From the NCBI RefSeq assembly GCF_003112535.1, contig NZ_BEWA01000003.1, positions 62,001 through 126,000 on the forward strand: a stretch of 64,000 bases of DNA. The letters run 5' to 3'. Shown here in pieces: positions 23,080 to 32,786 of the stretch (its first letter is position 1; every line of letters starts with the position of its first letter). The translations under genes were made by a program, and so were the position numbers. The DNA is from Streptomyces rishiriensis. Lineage in GTDB: Bacteria > Actinomycetota > Actinomycetes > Streptomycetales > Streptomycetaceae. The notes below the pieces were generated by a model that made no database searches, was not told the DNA's origin, and worked only from the letters and a program-made list of their open reading frames with translations.

Positions 23080-25578
23080 TCAGCTGCCCTGCTGGCCGGA
23101 CGGCCGGCGCACGAGCGCCGTCAGCCGGGCCGTCCACGACGTCCTGAGAGCCGTCCAGCGGTCCGCCACGTCCCAGAGCGCGCGGACGGCCGAGCGCGGC
23201 GCCACGACGGCCCGCACCCGCGCGGTCCAGTCGGCCTTCTCCTGCAGGGCCGCCCGTACCGTGCGGACCTCGTCGGCCAGCCCCGCCTCCGCCCTCGGCT
23301 CCGGGGCGTACAGCACCTGCTCCACCGCGCCCGCGACCCGGTGCACCGAACGGTCCGCCGCCTCGTCGAGCCCGCCGATCCGGACGATCCGCGCCGCCGC
23401 CCGCCGGGGGGTCAGCGCCTCGTCCGGCTCGATGCCGAAGTCCCAGGCCGTGTCGGTGAGCTCGCGCCAGACCGCCAGGACATGCCCGGCGGCGGCCCCG
23501 GCCTCCTCCACGGGCTCGTCCAGCAGGACCGCCGGTTCGGCGTCGTTCCCGGCCGCACCGCCCGCGGCCGCCTTGTCACGCCGGCCCGGGGGAGCCCCGG
23601 CCGCCGCCGCGGAGTGCTGGGCGGACGCCAGCCGCGCCGAACGCCGTCTCAGCCGCCACAGCATCGGCAGCATCGGCAGGACCAGCGCCGCGCCGCCCAG
23701 CAGCGTCCAGGCGGCGATCCTGTACCAAGGGGCGCCGCCGCCGCCCTCTCCCGACCGGCCCACCGGCAACGCGCCGGCGCAGTCGTCGAGCTTCTTCTCC
23801 CGGGCCGAGCAGCCGGAGCTCCCCGAGGGCGCGTTCGACGGCGCGGCGTCCGCCGGGCGCGAGGTCTGCGGGACCGCGGGGAGCGCCTCGCCCGGGGAGT
23901 CCGGCACGGTGTACGTGGGCGTGGTGCCACGGGTCGGGGTCGGCTCGAAGCGGGTCCAGCCGACGCCCTCGAAATACAGCTCCGGCCAGGCGTGCGCGTC
24001 CTTCAGGCCCACCGCCACCGAACCGTCGGCCTGCGGGGAGCCCGGCGCGAAGCCCACCGCGACCCGAGCCGGTATGCCCAGGGTGCGGGCCATCGCCGCC
24101 ATCGCGAACGAGAAGTGCACGCAGAAGCCCTGCTTGTCCCGCAGGAAGCGGGCGATCGCGTTCGGGCCGCTGCCGACCTCGACCTGGGTGTCGTACTCGA
24201 AGCCGCCCGTCACCGCGAAGTAGTCCTGGAGCTTGACGGCCTTCTCGTAGTCGTTCGCGGCGCCCCTGGTGATCTCCCGGGCCTGCTGGGTCACCACCGA
24301 CGGCAGGGAGTCCGGCACCTTGGTGTAGTCGCGCCGGATCGAGTCCGGAGCGTTCTGCGCCGCCGCCAGCTGCTCCGCCGTCGGCCGCACGTCCAGGCTC
24401 GTCACCTGGTACGTCTTGCCGCTGGTGTTCTGGCCGTGGTCGCCGACCAGGGTCATGCCGACCGGCTCGTAGCGCCAGTTGCCCTTGATCTGCACGCCGC
24501 TGGGCGGGTAGGGCATCGGCAGCCAGTCCTGGGCGTAACCGTCGGCGGCCGCGATCCGGGTGGTGATCTCCGTGCGCTTGACGTCGGGACCCAGCCCGGT
24601 GGGCGAGGGGAAGTCGTCGGGCACGGCGACGATGTGGCGCTTGGCCGGCCGCCACGTCGTGCCGTCGAAGTCGTCCAGCGAGACGATCCGCAGATACATG
24701 TCGGAGAGGTCGCTGGTGTTGGTGCGCAGCGTCAGGACCGTCTGGTCCTCGTCCACGTTCAGGCTGTCGCGCAGCGACACCAGCGGGTTCACGGCCGAGA
24801 TCGTGCCCCCGCCGCCGTTGCCCGCGCCCACGCCGGCGCCCGTCGCGCCGAGCAGGCCGCCCTGTATCGCCGGCAGGGGCAGCAGCGGCACCACGAGGGC
24901 GACGCCCAGCGCGGCCATCCCGATGCGCCGGCCGGTGCGCACCGGGGCGACCGGACCGGGCTGCCCGCCCGGACCGCGCCCGGATCCGCCGAAGACCCGC
25001 CCCCACTGCGAGAGCCGCTCCCGGCTCTCGGCGAGCAGCAGGACCAGATAGCCGGCGGCGGCGACCAGGAACCACAGCCAGTCGGCCGCCCCGTCGGACA
25101 GGCCCGCGGCGACCGAGTACAGCGCCAGCAGCGGCAGACCGGCCGGAGCCGCGTTGCGGAACGTCACCGCGAGGGTGTCCACCGCCAGGCCGATCACCAG
25201 CACCGCGCCGATCACCATCAGCCGGATGCCCTCGGACAGCGGGGCCGGGATCGCGTACCGCCCCACGTCGTCGGCCCCGCTCTGGAGCAGATCGCCGAAG
25301 TGGCGGACGGCCTCCGGGCCGGGGATCAGACCGACGAGCGCCTGCTCGCGGGCGAAGACCAGGGTCAGCATCACCAGGGTGACCAGCGCCTGCACCGCCA
25401 CGGTCAGCAGCCGGGCCAGCGGGACCCGGCGGGCCGCCGCGCCCGCTGCGGACTGGATCGCCAGCATGAACGCCGCCTGCACCAGCCAGGTCGCCGGAGC
25501 CACCAGGGGCAGCAGGGCGCACGACGCCATCAGGGTGGCCGCCGCCGAGCACAGCGTCAGCCGAGCACGCCCGCTCAT
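23080..25578 (-). CDS. TgpA-like membrane transglutaminase
   Basis: An 832-residue protein. Six or so N-terminal transmembrane helices (to about residue 240) precede a large extracytoplasmic domain with a transglutaminase core. The catalytic Cys lies in KQGFCVHFSFAMAAMARTLG and the His in KDAHAWPELYF. The third-position acid region reads GWTRFEPTP, with Glu where Asp is usual. One further helix (about 655-677) and a cytoplasmic tail follow. The ATG at 25578 overlaps the DUF58 stop by 4 nt (ATGA). MoxR-DUF58-TgpA is a conserved trio thought to act in envelope maturation; the protein substrate is unknown. Confidence 0.88.
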   Translation of the reverse strand: MSGRARLTLCSAAATLMASCALLPLVAPATWLVQAAFMLAIQSAAGAAARRVPLARLLTVAVQALVTLVMLTLVFAREQALVGLIPGPEAVRHFGDLLQSGADDVGRYAIPAPLSEGIRLMVIGAVLVIGLAVDTLAVTFRNAAPAGLPLLALYSVAAGLSDGAADWLWFLVAAAGYLVLLLAESRERLSQWGRVFGGSGRGPGGQPGPVAPVRTGRRIGMAALGVALVVPLLPLPAIQGGLLGATGAGVGAGNGGGGTISAVNPLVSLRDSLNVDEDQTVLTLRTNTSDLSDMYLRIVSLDDFDGTTWRPAKRHIVAVPDDFPSPTGLGPDVKRTEITTRIAAADGYAQDWLPMPYPPSGVQIKGNWRYEPVGMTLVGDHGQNTSGKTYQVTSLDVRPTAEQLAAAQNAPDSIRRDYTKVPDSLPSVVTQQAREITRGAANDYEKAVKLQDYFAVTGGFEYDTQVEVGSGPNAIARFLRDKQGFCVHFSFAMAAMARTLGIPARVAVGFAPGSPQADGSVAVGLKDAHAWPELYFEGVGWTRFEPTPTRGTTPTYTVPDSPGEALPAVPQTSRPADAAPSNAPSGSSGCSAREKKLDDCAGALPVGRSGEGGGGAPWYRIAAWTLLGGAALVLPMLPMLWRLRRRSARLASAQHSAAAAGAPPGRRDKAAAGGAAGNDAEPAVLLDEPVEEAGAAAGHVLAVWRELTDTAWDFGIEPDEALTPRRAAARIVRIGGLDEAADRSVHRVAGAVEQVLYAPEPRAEAGLADEVRTVRAALQEKADWTARVRAVVAPRSAVRALWDVADRWTALRTSWTARLTALVRRPSGQQGS

Positions 25579-26956
25579 GACCGCCCCTCCCCGCCGCTCG
25601 CCGCGCCCGCCGTCAGCACGCCCGCCCGGTCGTGGTCCGCCTGGCGCCACAGTGCGTCGAGCGAAGCGCCCCGGGGCACGCTCAGGGCCGTCCAGCCCGC
25701 CTCGCGCAGCATCCGCAGCCGCTCCTCCTGCCTGGTCACCGGATCGGACGCGCCGTTCGGTTCGCGCACCCAGTGGTCGCCGTCCAGCAGGAAGGCGACC
25801 GCGCCTCCGCTGCGCTGGCGCATCTTCGCGGCCACCGCCGCCTCTTCGTCGTCGAGATCGCCGAGGAACGCCACCAGCAGGCCCTCGTTGCCGCCGCGCA
25901 GCACGTCGTACGCCCGGGACAGGCTCGTGCCGTCGGAATGGTCCACCACGGCGAGGGTGTCCATCATCAGTCCGGCCGCGTCGGCCGACTCCTGGTTCGC
26001 TCCGGCGAAGCCGTCGGCCCCCTCGCCGGGCACCGAGTTGCCGGTGTCGGTCAGCAGCCGCACGGAAAAGCCCCGCTCCAGCATGTGCACGAGGACGGAC
26101 GCGGCGCCGGAGACCGCCCACTCGAACGCCGAGTCCGGGCCGGCGCCCTGGTAGGCCAGGCCCCTGGTGTCGAGCAGCACCGTGCAGCGAGAGCGCTGGG
26201 GCTGCTCCTCGCGGCGCACCATCAGCTCGCCGTAGCGGGCGGTCAGGCGCCAGTGCACGCGGCGCAGGTCGTCGCCGTAGCGGTAGCCGCGCGGGATCAC
26301 GTCGTCCTCGCCGGCCAGCGCCAGCGAGCGCTGCCGGCCCTCGCCGTACCCCTTGGCCTCGCCGGTCAGACGGACCGGGGGCAGCGGCTCCACGCGCGGT
26401 ATGACCGTCAGCGTGTCGTGGGTGGAGAAGGACCGGGTGAGCTCGCACATCCCGAACGGGTCGTTCAGCCGCAGCTGGAGCGGGCCCAGCGGGTAGCGGC
26501 CGCGCAGGTCGGAGCGGACCCGGTAGGACACCTCGCGGCGGCCGCCCGCCTCGACCCGGTCCAGGACGAAGCGGGGGCGCGGGCCGAGCACGTACGGCAC
26601 CCGGTCCTGGAGCATCAGCAGGCCGGTGGGCAGCCGCGAGACGTTGTCCATGCGCAGATGGACGCGGGCCTCGCTGCCTGCGGGCACGCGCGCGGGGGAG
26701 AGCCTGCGGCTGCCGGCGACCCGGTAGCGGGTGCGGTAGACGACGGCCGCGCAGATCAGCGGCAGTGCCGCCAGCAGCAGTCCGACCCGGAGCAGGTCGG
26801 GCTGTCCGAGCACGTAGGCGCACACGGCGGCCGCGATGCCGGCGGCCAGGAAGGACCGGCCCCGGGTGGTCAGACCGGCCAGCGCCGTGCGCACGCTGCC
26901 CTTGTCGCCCTTCCTCCCCCGGCCGGTCGCCGGCTGTCCGGATCCCCCGGCGGCCA

Positions 26957-26957
<1 letters not shown>
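25575..26957 (-). CDS. DUF58 domain protein
   Basis: A 460-residue protein with two N-terminal helices (about 35-75) and a vWA-like DUF58 domain. The hallmark is the block IPRGYRYGDDLRRVHWRLTARYGELMVRR near residue 222, with the canonical DDxRxVxW core. VLLDTRG follows. DUF58 proteins pair with MoxR AAA+ ATPases and probably bind metal or a client through the vWA-like fold. The ATG at 26957 overlaps the moxR stop (TGATG); a GTG one codon upstream (26960) is equally possible. It is the middle gene of the moxR-DUF58-tgpA operon. Confidence 0.9.
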
Positions 26958-27988
<1,031 letters not shown>

Positions 27989-28280
27989 CCGGCCCTCCTC
28001 GGCCCAAACTTTCTCCGGGCCGACGCACTGTGCGGCAAACCGGCCCACCCCGAATCACGGACGCCGCTCCCGAACTGCTCAGCGTGGCGTCACCCTCGCA
28101 TTCTTGCTGCCGTTATCGATTCGTGTCACTCGCCTGTGGACAACTGTCCGCGATATGTCGGCGTTATGGGGATTCGGGTGCCCTGGGGACCGAAATCAAC
28201 AGCGGAGCGACAGCGAACGACCTGGCTCGTGAACGGTCGCACGGGCCACGGCTACGGACTGTGCGGGGCCGGGGAGGAGG

Positions 28281-28826
28281 TTACGCGGGGGCGATCTCCC
28301 GCAGTGAACCCGTCCGCACGTCGAACACGAACCCGCGCACGTCGTCGGTGTGCAGCAGGAACGGCGAGGTGCGCACCCGCTGCATCGACTGGCGGACGTC
28401 CTGGTCGACGTCGCGGAAGGCCTCCACCGCCCAGGCCGGGCGCTGGCCGACCTCCATCTCCAGCTCCGTGCGGAAGTCCTCGGTGATCGCCTCCAGACCG
28501 CAGCCCGTGTGATGGATCAGGACGACGCTGCGCGTCCCCAGCTTGCGCTGGCTGATGGTGAGCGAGCGGATCACGTCGTCGGTGACCACACCGCCCGCGT
28601 TGCGGATCGTGTGACAGTCGCCGAGCTGCAGGCCCAGCGCCGCGTGCAGGTCGAGACGGGCGTCCATGCAGGCCACGACCGCGACCTGCAGAACGGGGCG
28701 GGCGTCCATGCCGGGGTCGGAGAACGCCGCGGCGTACCGCTCGTTCGCCTCCACCAGGCGGTCGGTCACGGCGCCACCGTGTATGGCGCCTTCGGATTCG
28801 ACGGGTACGGATGCGGAAGTCGTCAT
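28281..28826 (-). CDS. Beta-class carbonic anhydrase
   Basis: A 181-residue enzyme interconverting CO2 and bicarbonate. The zinc ligands are Cys53 in CMDARLD (with the Asp55/Arg57 dyad) and His106/Cys109 in HHTGCG. IRNAGGVVTDD is also conserved. It is short compared with plant-type enzymes, like other actinobacterial small beta-CAs. I chose the ATG at 28826 (MTTSASVPVE); an ATG two codons upstream is possible, and neither has a clear ribosome site. It lies between the moxR operon and the dcw cluster and is oriented away from the latter. Confidence 0.9.
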   Translation of the reverse strand: MTTSASVPVESEGAIHGGAVTDRLVEANERYAAAFSDPGMDARPVLQVAVVACMDARLDLHAALGLQLGDCHTIRNAGGVVTDDVIRSLTISQRKLGTRSVVLIHHTGCGLEAITEDFRTELEMEVGQRPAWAVEAFRDVDQDVRQSMQRVRTSPFLLHTDDVRGFVFDVRTGSLREIAPA

Positions 28827-28967
28827 ACCCATGACGGTACTGGTCAAGGGCGTTCCGGTCTCGCTGTGGGGAGGGAAAAAGAGCGTCATCACGCCCTCTT
28901 TGTGAGGTATGACACAGTGGCCTGGAGGGGGCGCGCGCCCCTGGGCCGCGCCGTGCAGGCCGGTTGA

Positions 28968-28995
28968 TTGACCGCGCGACACCGTGGACTAAAGT
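28968..28995 (+). promoter_or_regulatory. Candidate promoter of the dcw cluster
   Basis: TTGACC (28968-28973), a 16-nt spacer and TAAAGT (28990-28995) fit a HrdB-type housekeeping promoter. Transcription from near 29002 would give a leader of about 150 nt before rsmH. That leader contains GC-rich potential stems. No mraZ gene lies between this promoter and rsmH. Confidence 0.45.
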
Positions 28996-29152
28996 GACGC
29001 GAAGCGGGAGGCGACGATCTCCCTGCTGGACTGAACCCCGAGAGACCCCGGCCCGGCCGCCGGAGATCTCCCCGCGGCGCCGGCAGGCCTTCCCTTCACG
29101 AGGGGGCGGGGACCCGGCGGTGCGTACCACCCGCCGGATCTGAGAGGGCCCC

Positions 29153-30109
29153 TTGAGTCACAGTCGACATGTCCCGGTGATGCTCCAGCGGTGCCTGGAC
29201 CTGTTGGCCCCCGCCCTTCGGGAACCCGGCGCGGTGGTCGTCGACTGCACGCTCGGCCTCGGCGGCCACAGCGAGGCGCTGCTGACGCAGTTCCCCGAGG
29301 TCCGGCTCGTCGCCCTCGACCGCGACAAGGAGGCCCTGCGCCTGTCCGGTGAGCGGCTCGCCCCCTTCGGCGACCGCGCCGCCCTCGTGCACGCCGTCTA
29401 CGACGAGCTGCCCGAGGTGCTGGACCGGCTCGGGCACGCGCGTGTGCAGGGCGTCCTGTTCGACCTCGGCGTCTCCTCCATGCAACTGGACGAGGCCGAA
29501 CGCGGTTTCGCCTACGCCCAGGACGCCCCGCTCGACATGCGGATGGACCAGACGACCGGCGTCAGCGCCGCCGAGGTCCTCAACACCTACCCGCCGGGCG
29601 AACTCGTGCGGATCCTGCGGGCGTACGGCGAGGAGAAGCAGGCCAAGCGGATCGTCTCCGCCGTGGTGCGCGAGCGCGACAAGGAGCCGTTCACCAACAG
29701 CGCCCGGCTCGTCGAGCTGATCCGGGCCGCGCTTCCGCAGGCCGCCAAGCGCACCGGCGGCAACCCCGCCAAGCGCACCTTCCAGGCGCTGCGCATCGAG
29801 GTCAACGGCGAACTCTCCGTCCTGGAACGGGCGATCCCGGCGGCCGTCGGGACGGTCGCCGTGGGCGGCCGGATCGCCGTCCTGTCGTATCACTCGCTCG
29901 AAGACCGGCTGGTCAAGCACGTGTTCGCGGCAGGCGCCGCCAACACCGCGCCGCCCGGACTGCCCGTCGTCCCCGAGCGTTACCAACCGCGGCTCAAGCT
30001 GCTCACCCGTGGTGCCGAACTTCCCACCGAGGAAGAGATCGCCGAGAACCGGCGCGCCGCCCCGGCGCGACTGCGCGGGGCCGAGCGGATCAGGGAGTCC
30101 ATCGAATGA
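29153..30109 (+). CDS. rsmH: 16S rRNA m4C1402 methyltransferase RsmH (MraW)
   Basis: A 318-residue SAM-dependent enzyme that N4-methylates C1402 of 16S rRNA and is the customary first enzyme of the dcw cluster. Signatures are [15 protein letters not shown] at the N-terminus, [15 protein letters not shown] (SAM motif I), [28 protein letters not shown] and [12 protein letters not shown]. The TTG at 29153 follows GAGAGGG. The stop codon overlaps the ftsL start by 4 nt. Confidence 0.96.
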   Translation: MSHSRHVPVMLQRCLDLLAPALREPGAVVVDCTLGLGGHSEALLTQFPEVRLVALDRDKEALRLSGERLAPFGDRAALVHAVYDELPEVLDRLGHARVQGVLFDLGVSSMQLDEAERGFAYAQDAPLDMRMDQTTGVSAAEVLNTYPPGELVRILRAYGEEKQAKRIVSAVVRERDKEPFTNSARLVELIRAALPQAAKRTGGNPAKRTFQALRIEVNGELSVLERAIPAAVGTVAVGGRIAVLSYHSLEDRLVKHVFAAGAANTAPPGLPVVPERYQPRLKLLTRGAELPTEEEIAENRRAAPARLRGAERIRESIE

Positions 30110-30693
30110 CGGGCGTGAGCCGAGGGTGGCGAGTTCCACCCGGGGGAGGGCGAGTGAGCAGGAAACCCGAACTGAAAGGGAGGGCCGCCCGCCTCGCGCG
30201 GCTCTTCCCGGCAGGCCCCCGGCAGGCGGCCCGCACCCCGTTCGTCCTCCTCGTCGTCCTTCTCCTCGGCGGCGGCCTCATCGGACTGCTCGTACTGAAC
30301 TCCGCGCTCAGCGAGGGCTCGTTCAGGATGGACGACCTGCACAGGGACACCAAGAGCCTCACCGACGAGGAGCAGGCGCTCCAGCGCGACATCGACTCCT
30401 ACTCCGCCCCGGACGCCCTCCAGCGCCGCGCGCGCGAACTGGGCATGGTCCCGGGCGGCGACCCCGCCTTCCTGAACCCCGACGGCACCGTGAAGGGCGT
30501 CCCCACGCCCGCGGCCCGGCAGGCCGCCCAGGAGGCCCCCGCCGTCCGGCCGCCCGAGGCCCTGATGTTCTCCCAGACGATCGGGTCGCCGCCGTCGCCG
30601 TCGCCCGCCCGGAGCGACACCCCGCTCGGCTCCCCGGCGCACAGCGCGGCCCCCGACCCGACCGCAACCACCCCCGAGACCCCCGGCAGGTGA
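30106..30693 (+). CDS. ftsL: Cell-division protein FtsL
   Basis: A 195-residue bitopic membrane protein of the divisome that bridges FtsQ/DivIC and the FtsW-FtsI synthase. It has a basic N-terminus, one transmembrane helix (about 45-66) and a short coiled coil ([19 protein letters not shown]); [13 protein letters not shown] is typical of actinobacterial FtsL. A Pro/Ser-rich tail of about 60 residues ends it. The ATG at 30106 overlaps rsmH (ATGA) and has AGGGAG upstream. A GTG at 30154 with GGGGGAGG gives a shorter 179-residue form; I cannot decide between the two. Confidence 0.88.
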   Translation: MTGVSRGWRVPPGGGRVSRKPELKGRAARLARLFPAGPRQAARTPFVLLVVLLLGGGLIGLLVLNSALSEGSFRMDDLHRDTKSLTDEEQALQRDIDSYSAPDALQRRARELGMVPGGDPAFLNPDGTVKGVPTPAARQAAQEAPAVRPPEALMFSQTIGSPPSPSPARSDTPLGSPAHSAAPDPTATTPETPGR

Positions 30694-32660
30694 CGGAAGT
30701 GTCCGACAGGGAACCGCCGCGCCGGCGGGTGCCCGGCCCCGCCCGGCCCTCCCGCCCCGCGTCCGCCCAGCGGCGCCCGGGTCCCGGCGGCCGCCCCGCC
30801 CGCCGCCCGGCCCCCGGCCGCCCCGCGGCCCCGCGCGTCATCCGGCTCGGCAGCCCCCGGCCCCGGCTGCGCATGGTCAGCCTCGCGCTGACGCTGGTGC
30901 TCCTCGCCTTCGTGGTCCGCCTCCTGCAGGTGCAGGCCGTCGACGCGAGCAGCTACACCGCCAAGGCGGAGCAGAACCGGTACGTCGGCCAGGTGCTGGC
31001 CGCCGAGCGCGGCGAGATCACCGACCGCACCGGCGTGGCCTTCGCGACCAGTGAGGACGCCTACGACATCACGGCCGACCCCACGATGTTCGCCCGCCCG
31101 CAGCTCAAGATCGACGACGGGCCGGAGCAGGCCGCCGCCCTGCTCTCGCCCATCCTCGGCCAGGATCAGGCCACCCTCGTCAGGAAGCTGCGGCCCCAGG
31201 ACCGCGACCTGCGCTACGTCAAGCTCGCCGGCCGGCAGACCCCCCAGGTCTGGAAGCAGATCAGGGACCTGAGGTCCGCGCTCTCCGCGAAGGCGGAGAC
31301 GGACAGGACCACCGTCAACGTCCTCGCCGGGGTCTTCTCCGTGCCCAGCAGCAAGCGCGTGTACCCCAACGGCGACCTCGCCGCCGGGATACTGGGCTGG
31401 GTCAACGCCGACGGCAAGGGCGGCGGCGGCGTCGAACAGCAGCTGAACGCCACCCTGGCCGGCAAGGACGGCAAGATCCGCTACGCCCAGTCCGGCGGCC
31501 GCCAGGTGCCCACCGCGGGCTCCACCGAGACCCCGGCGGTGCCCGGCTCCGACGTCGAGCTCACGATCGACCGCGACATCCAGTGGGCCGCGCAGAACGC
31601 CATCACCGACCAGGTCGAGCAGTCGAAGGCGGACCGCGGCTACGTCATAGTGCAGGACACGCGCACCGGCGAGATCCTCGCGATGGCCAACTCGCCCGGC
31701 TTCGACCCCAACGACCTCTCCAAGGCCCACGCCGCGGACCTCGGCAACCCGGCCGTCCAGGACGCCTACGAGCCCGGCTCCACCGCCAAGGTCATGTCGA
31801 TGGCCGCCGTGCTGGAGGAGAACGCCGCCACCCCGCTGACCCACGTCACCGTGCCCAACCGGCTGCACCGCGGCGACCGGCTGTTCCAGGACGACGTCGA
31901 CCACGCCACCTGGTACCTCACGCTCAACGGCGTGCTCGCCAAGTCCAGCAACATCGGCACCATCCTGGCGACCGGCCAGCTCGGCAGGACGCAGGCCGAG
32001 ACCAACCGGATCCTGTACTCGTACCTGCGCAAGTTCGGCATCGGCAGCCACACCGGGCTCGGCTTCCCCGGCGAGACCAAGGGCATCCTCGCCGCGCCCG
32101 GCACATGGTCGACCTCGCAGCAGTACACGATCCCTTTCGGCCAGGGGATGTCCCTCAACGCGCTGCAGGCCGCCTCGGTGTACTCCACGATCGCCAACGG
32201 CGGGGTCCGCGTCACGCCCACCCTGGTGCGCGGCGCCAGGGGGCCGGACGGTCGCTTCACTCCGGCCCAGCCGCCCGCCAGGTCGCGGGTCGTCAGCCAG
32301 AAGACGGCGAAGGCCCTCGCCCAGATGCTGGAGTCGGTCGTGGACGACGAACAGGGAACCGGCGCCAAGGCGCGCATCCCCGGCTACCGCGTCGCGGGCA
32401 AGACGGGCACCGCCAACCGCGTGGATCCGGCCACCGGCACCTACAAGGGATACACCTCGTCGTTCGCCGGGTTCGCGCCCGCCGACAACCCCCGGATCAC
32501 CGTGTACTGCGCGATCCAGAACGCCACCGAGGGCAGTTACTTCGGCGGCCAGATCTGCGGTCCCGTCTTCAAGCAGGTCATGGAGTTCGCCCTGAAGACC
32601 CTGCAGGTCCCGCCGACCGGGGCGAAGGCCGCGAACCTCCCGGTCTCCTTCACGCCCTGA
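30690..32660 (+). CDS. ftsI: Septal peptidoglycan transpeptidase FtsI (PBP3)
   Basis: A 656-residue class B penicillin-binding protein that cross-links septal peptidoglycan. It has an Arg/Pro-rich cytoplasmic N-terminus, one transmembrane helix (about 65-85), a dimerisation domain starting AERGEITDRTG, and the transpeptidase domain. The active-site serine is Ser364 in STAK; the SxN motif is Ser419-Ser-Asn421 and the KTG motif starts at Lys571. GTG at 30690 overlaps the ftsL stop (GTGA); a GTG at 30699 is an alternative. Streptomyces needs it for sporulation septa rather than for vegetative viability (family knowledge). Confidence 0.96.
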   Translation: MTEVSDREPPRRRVPGPARPSRPASAQRRPGPGGRPARRPAPGRPAAPRVIRLGSPRPRLRMVSLALTLVLLAFVVRLLQVQAVDASSYTAKAEQNRYVGQVLAAERGEITDRTGVAFATSEDAYDITADPTMFARPQLKIDDGPEQAAALLSPILGQDQATLVRKLRPQDRDLRYVKLAGRQTPQVWKQIRDLRSALSAKAETDRTTVNVLAGVFSVPSSKRVYPNGDLAAGILGWVNADGKGGGGVEQQLNATLAGKDGKIRYAQSGGRQVPTAGSTETPAVPGSDVELTIDRDIQWAAQNAITDQVEQSKADRGYVIVQDTRTGEILAMANSPGFDPNDLSKAHAADLGNPAVQDAYEPGSTAKVMSMAAVLEENAATPLTHVTVPNRLHRGDRLFQDDVDHATWYLTLNGVLAKSSNIGTILATGQLGRTQAETNRILYSYLRKFGIGSHTGLGFPGETKGILAAPGTWSTSQQYTIPFGQGMSLNALQAASVYSTIANGGVRVTPTLVRGARGPDGRFTPAQPPARSRVVSQKTAKALAQMLESVVDDEQGTGAKARIPGYRVAGKTGTANRVDPATGTYKGYTSSFAGFAPADNPRITVYCAIQNATEGSYFGGQICGPVFKQVMEFALKTLQVPPTGAKAANLPVSFTP

Positions 32661-32674
32661 CGGCCCGCGCCCGA

Positions 32675-32701
32675 CCGGGCCGCCCCCGGCGGGCGGCCCG
32701 G
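32675..32701 (+). terminator. Hairpin between ftsI and murE
   Basis: CCGGGCCGCCC (32675-32685) pairs with GGGCGGCCCGG (32691-32701), an 11-bp perfect stem with a 5-nt loop and no T-run. It lies 15 nt after the ftsI stop in the longest gap of the first half of the cluster. It could attenuate read-through or stabilise mRNA ends. Confidence 0.4.
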
Positions 32702-32786
32702 GACGCGCCCCCGGCCGAGCCTCCCCCGCCCGCCCACGACCCCCGCCCGCCACTGTTCAGCGCCGAACAAGCCAGGAACCGAGCCC

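Noticed and set aside
23080..26823. 1247-residue reading joining transglutaminase and DUF58 regions
   Set aside because: The upstream part is the DUF58 gene in the wrong frame; the true start at 25578 overlaps the DUF58 stop.
28833..29152. mraZ or another small gene upstream of rsmH
   Set aside because: No open frame with MraZ features on either strand; only promoter and leader sequence.
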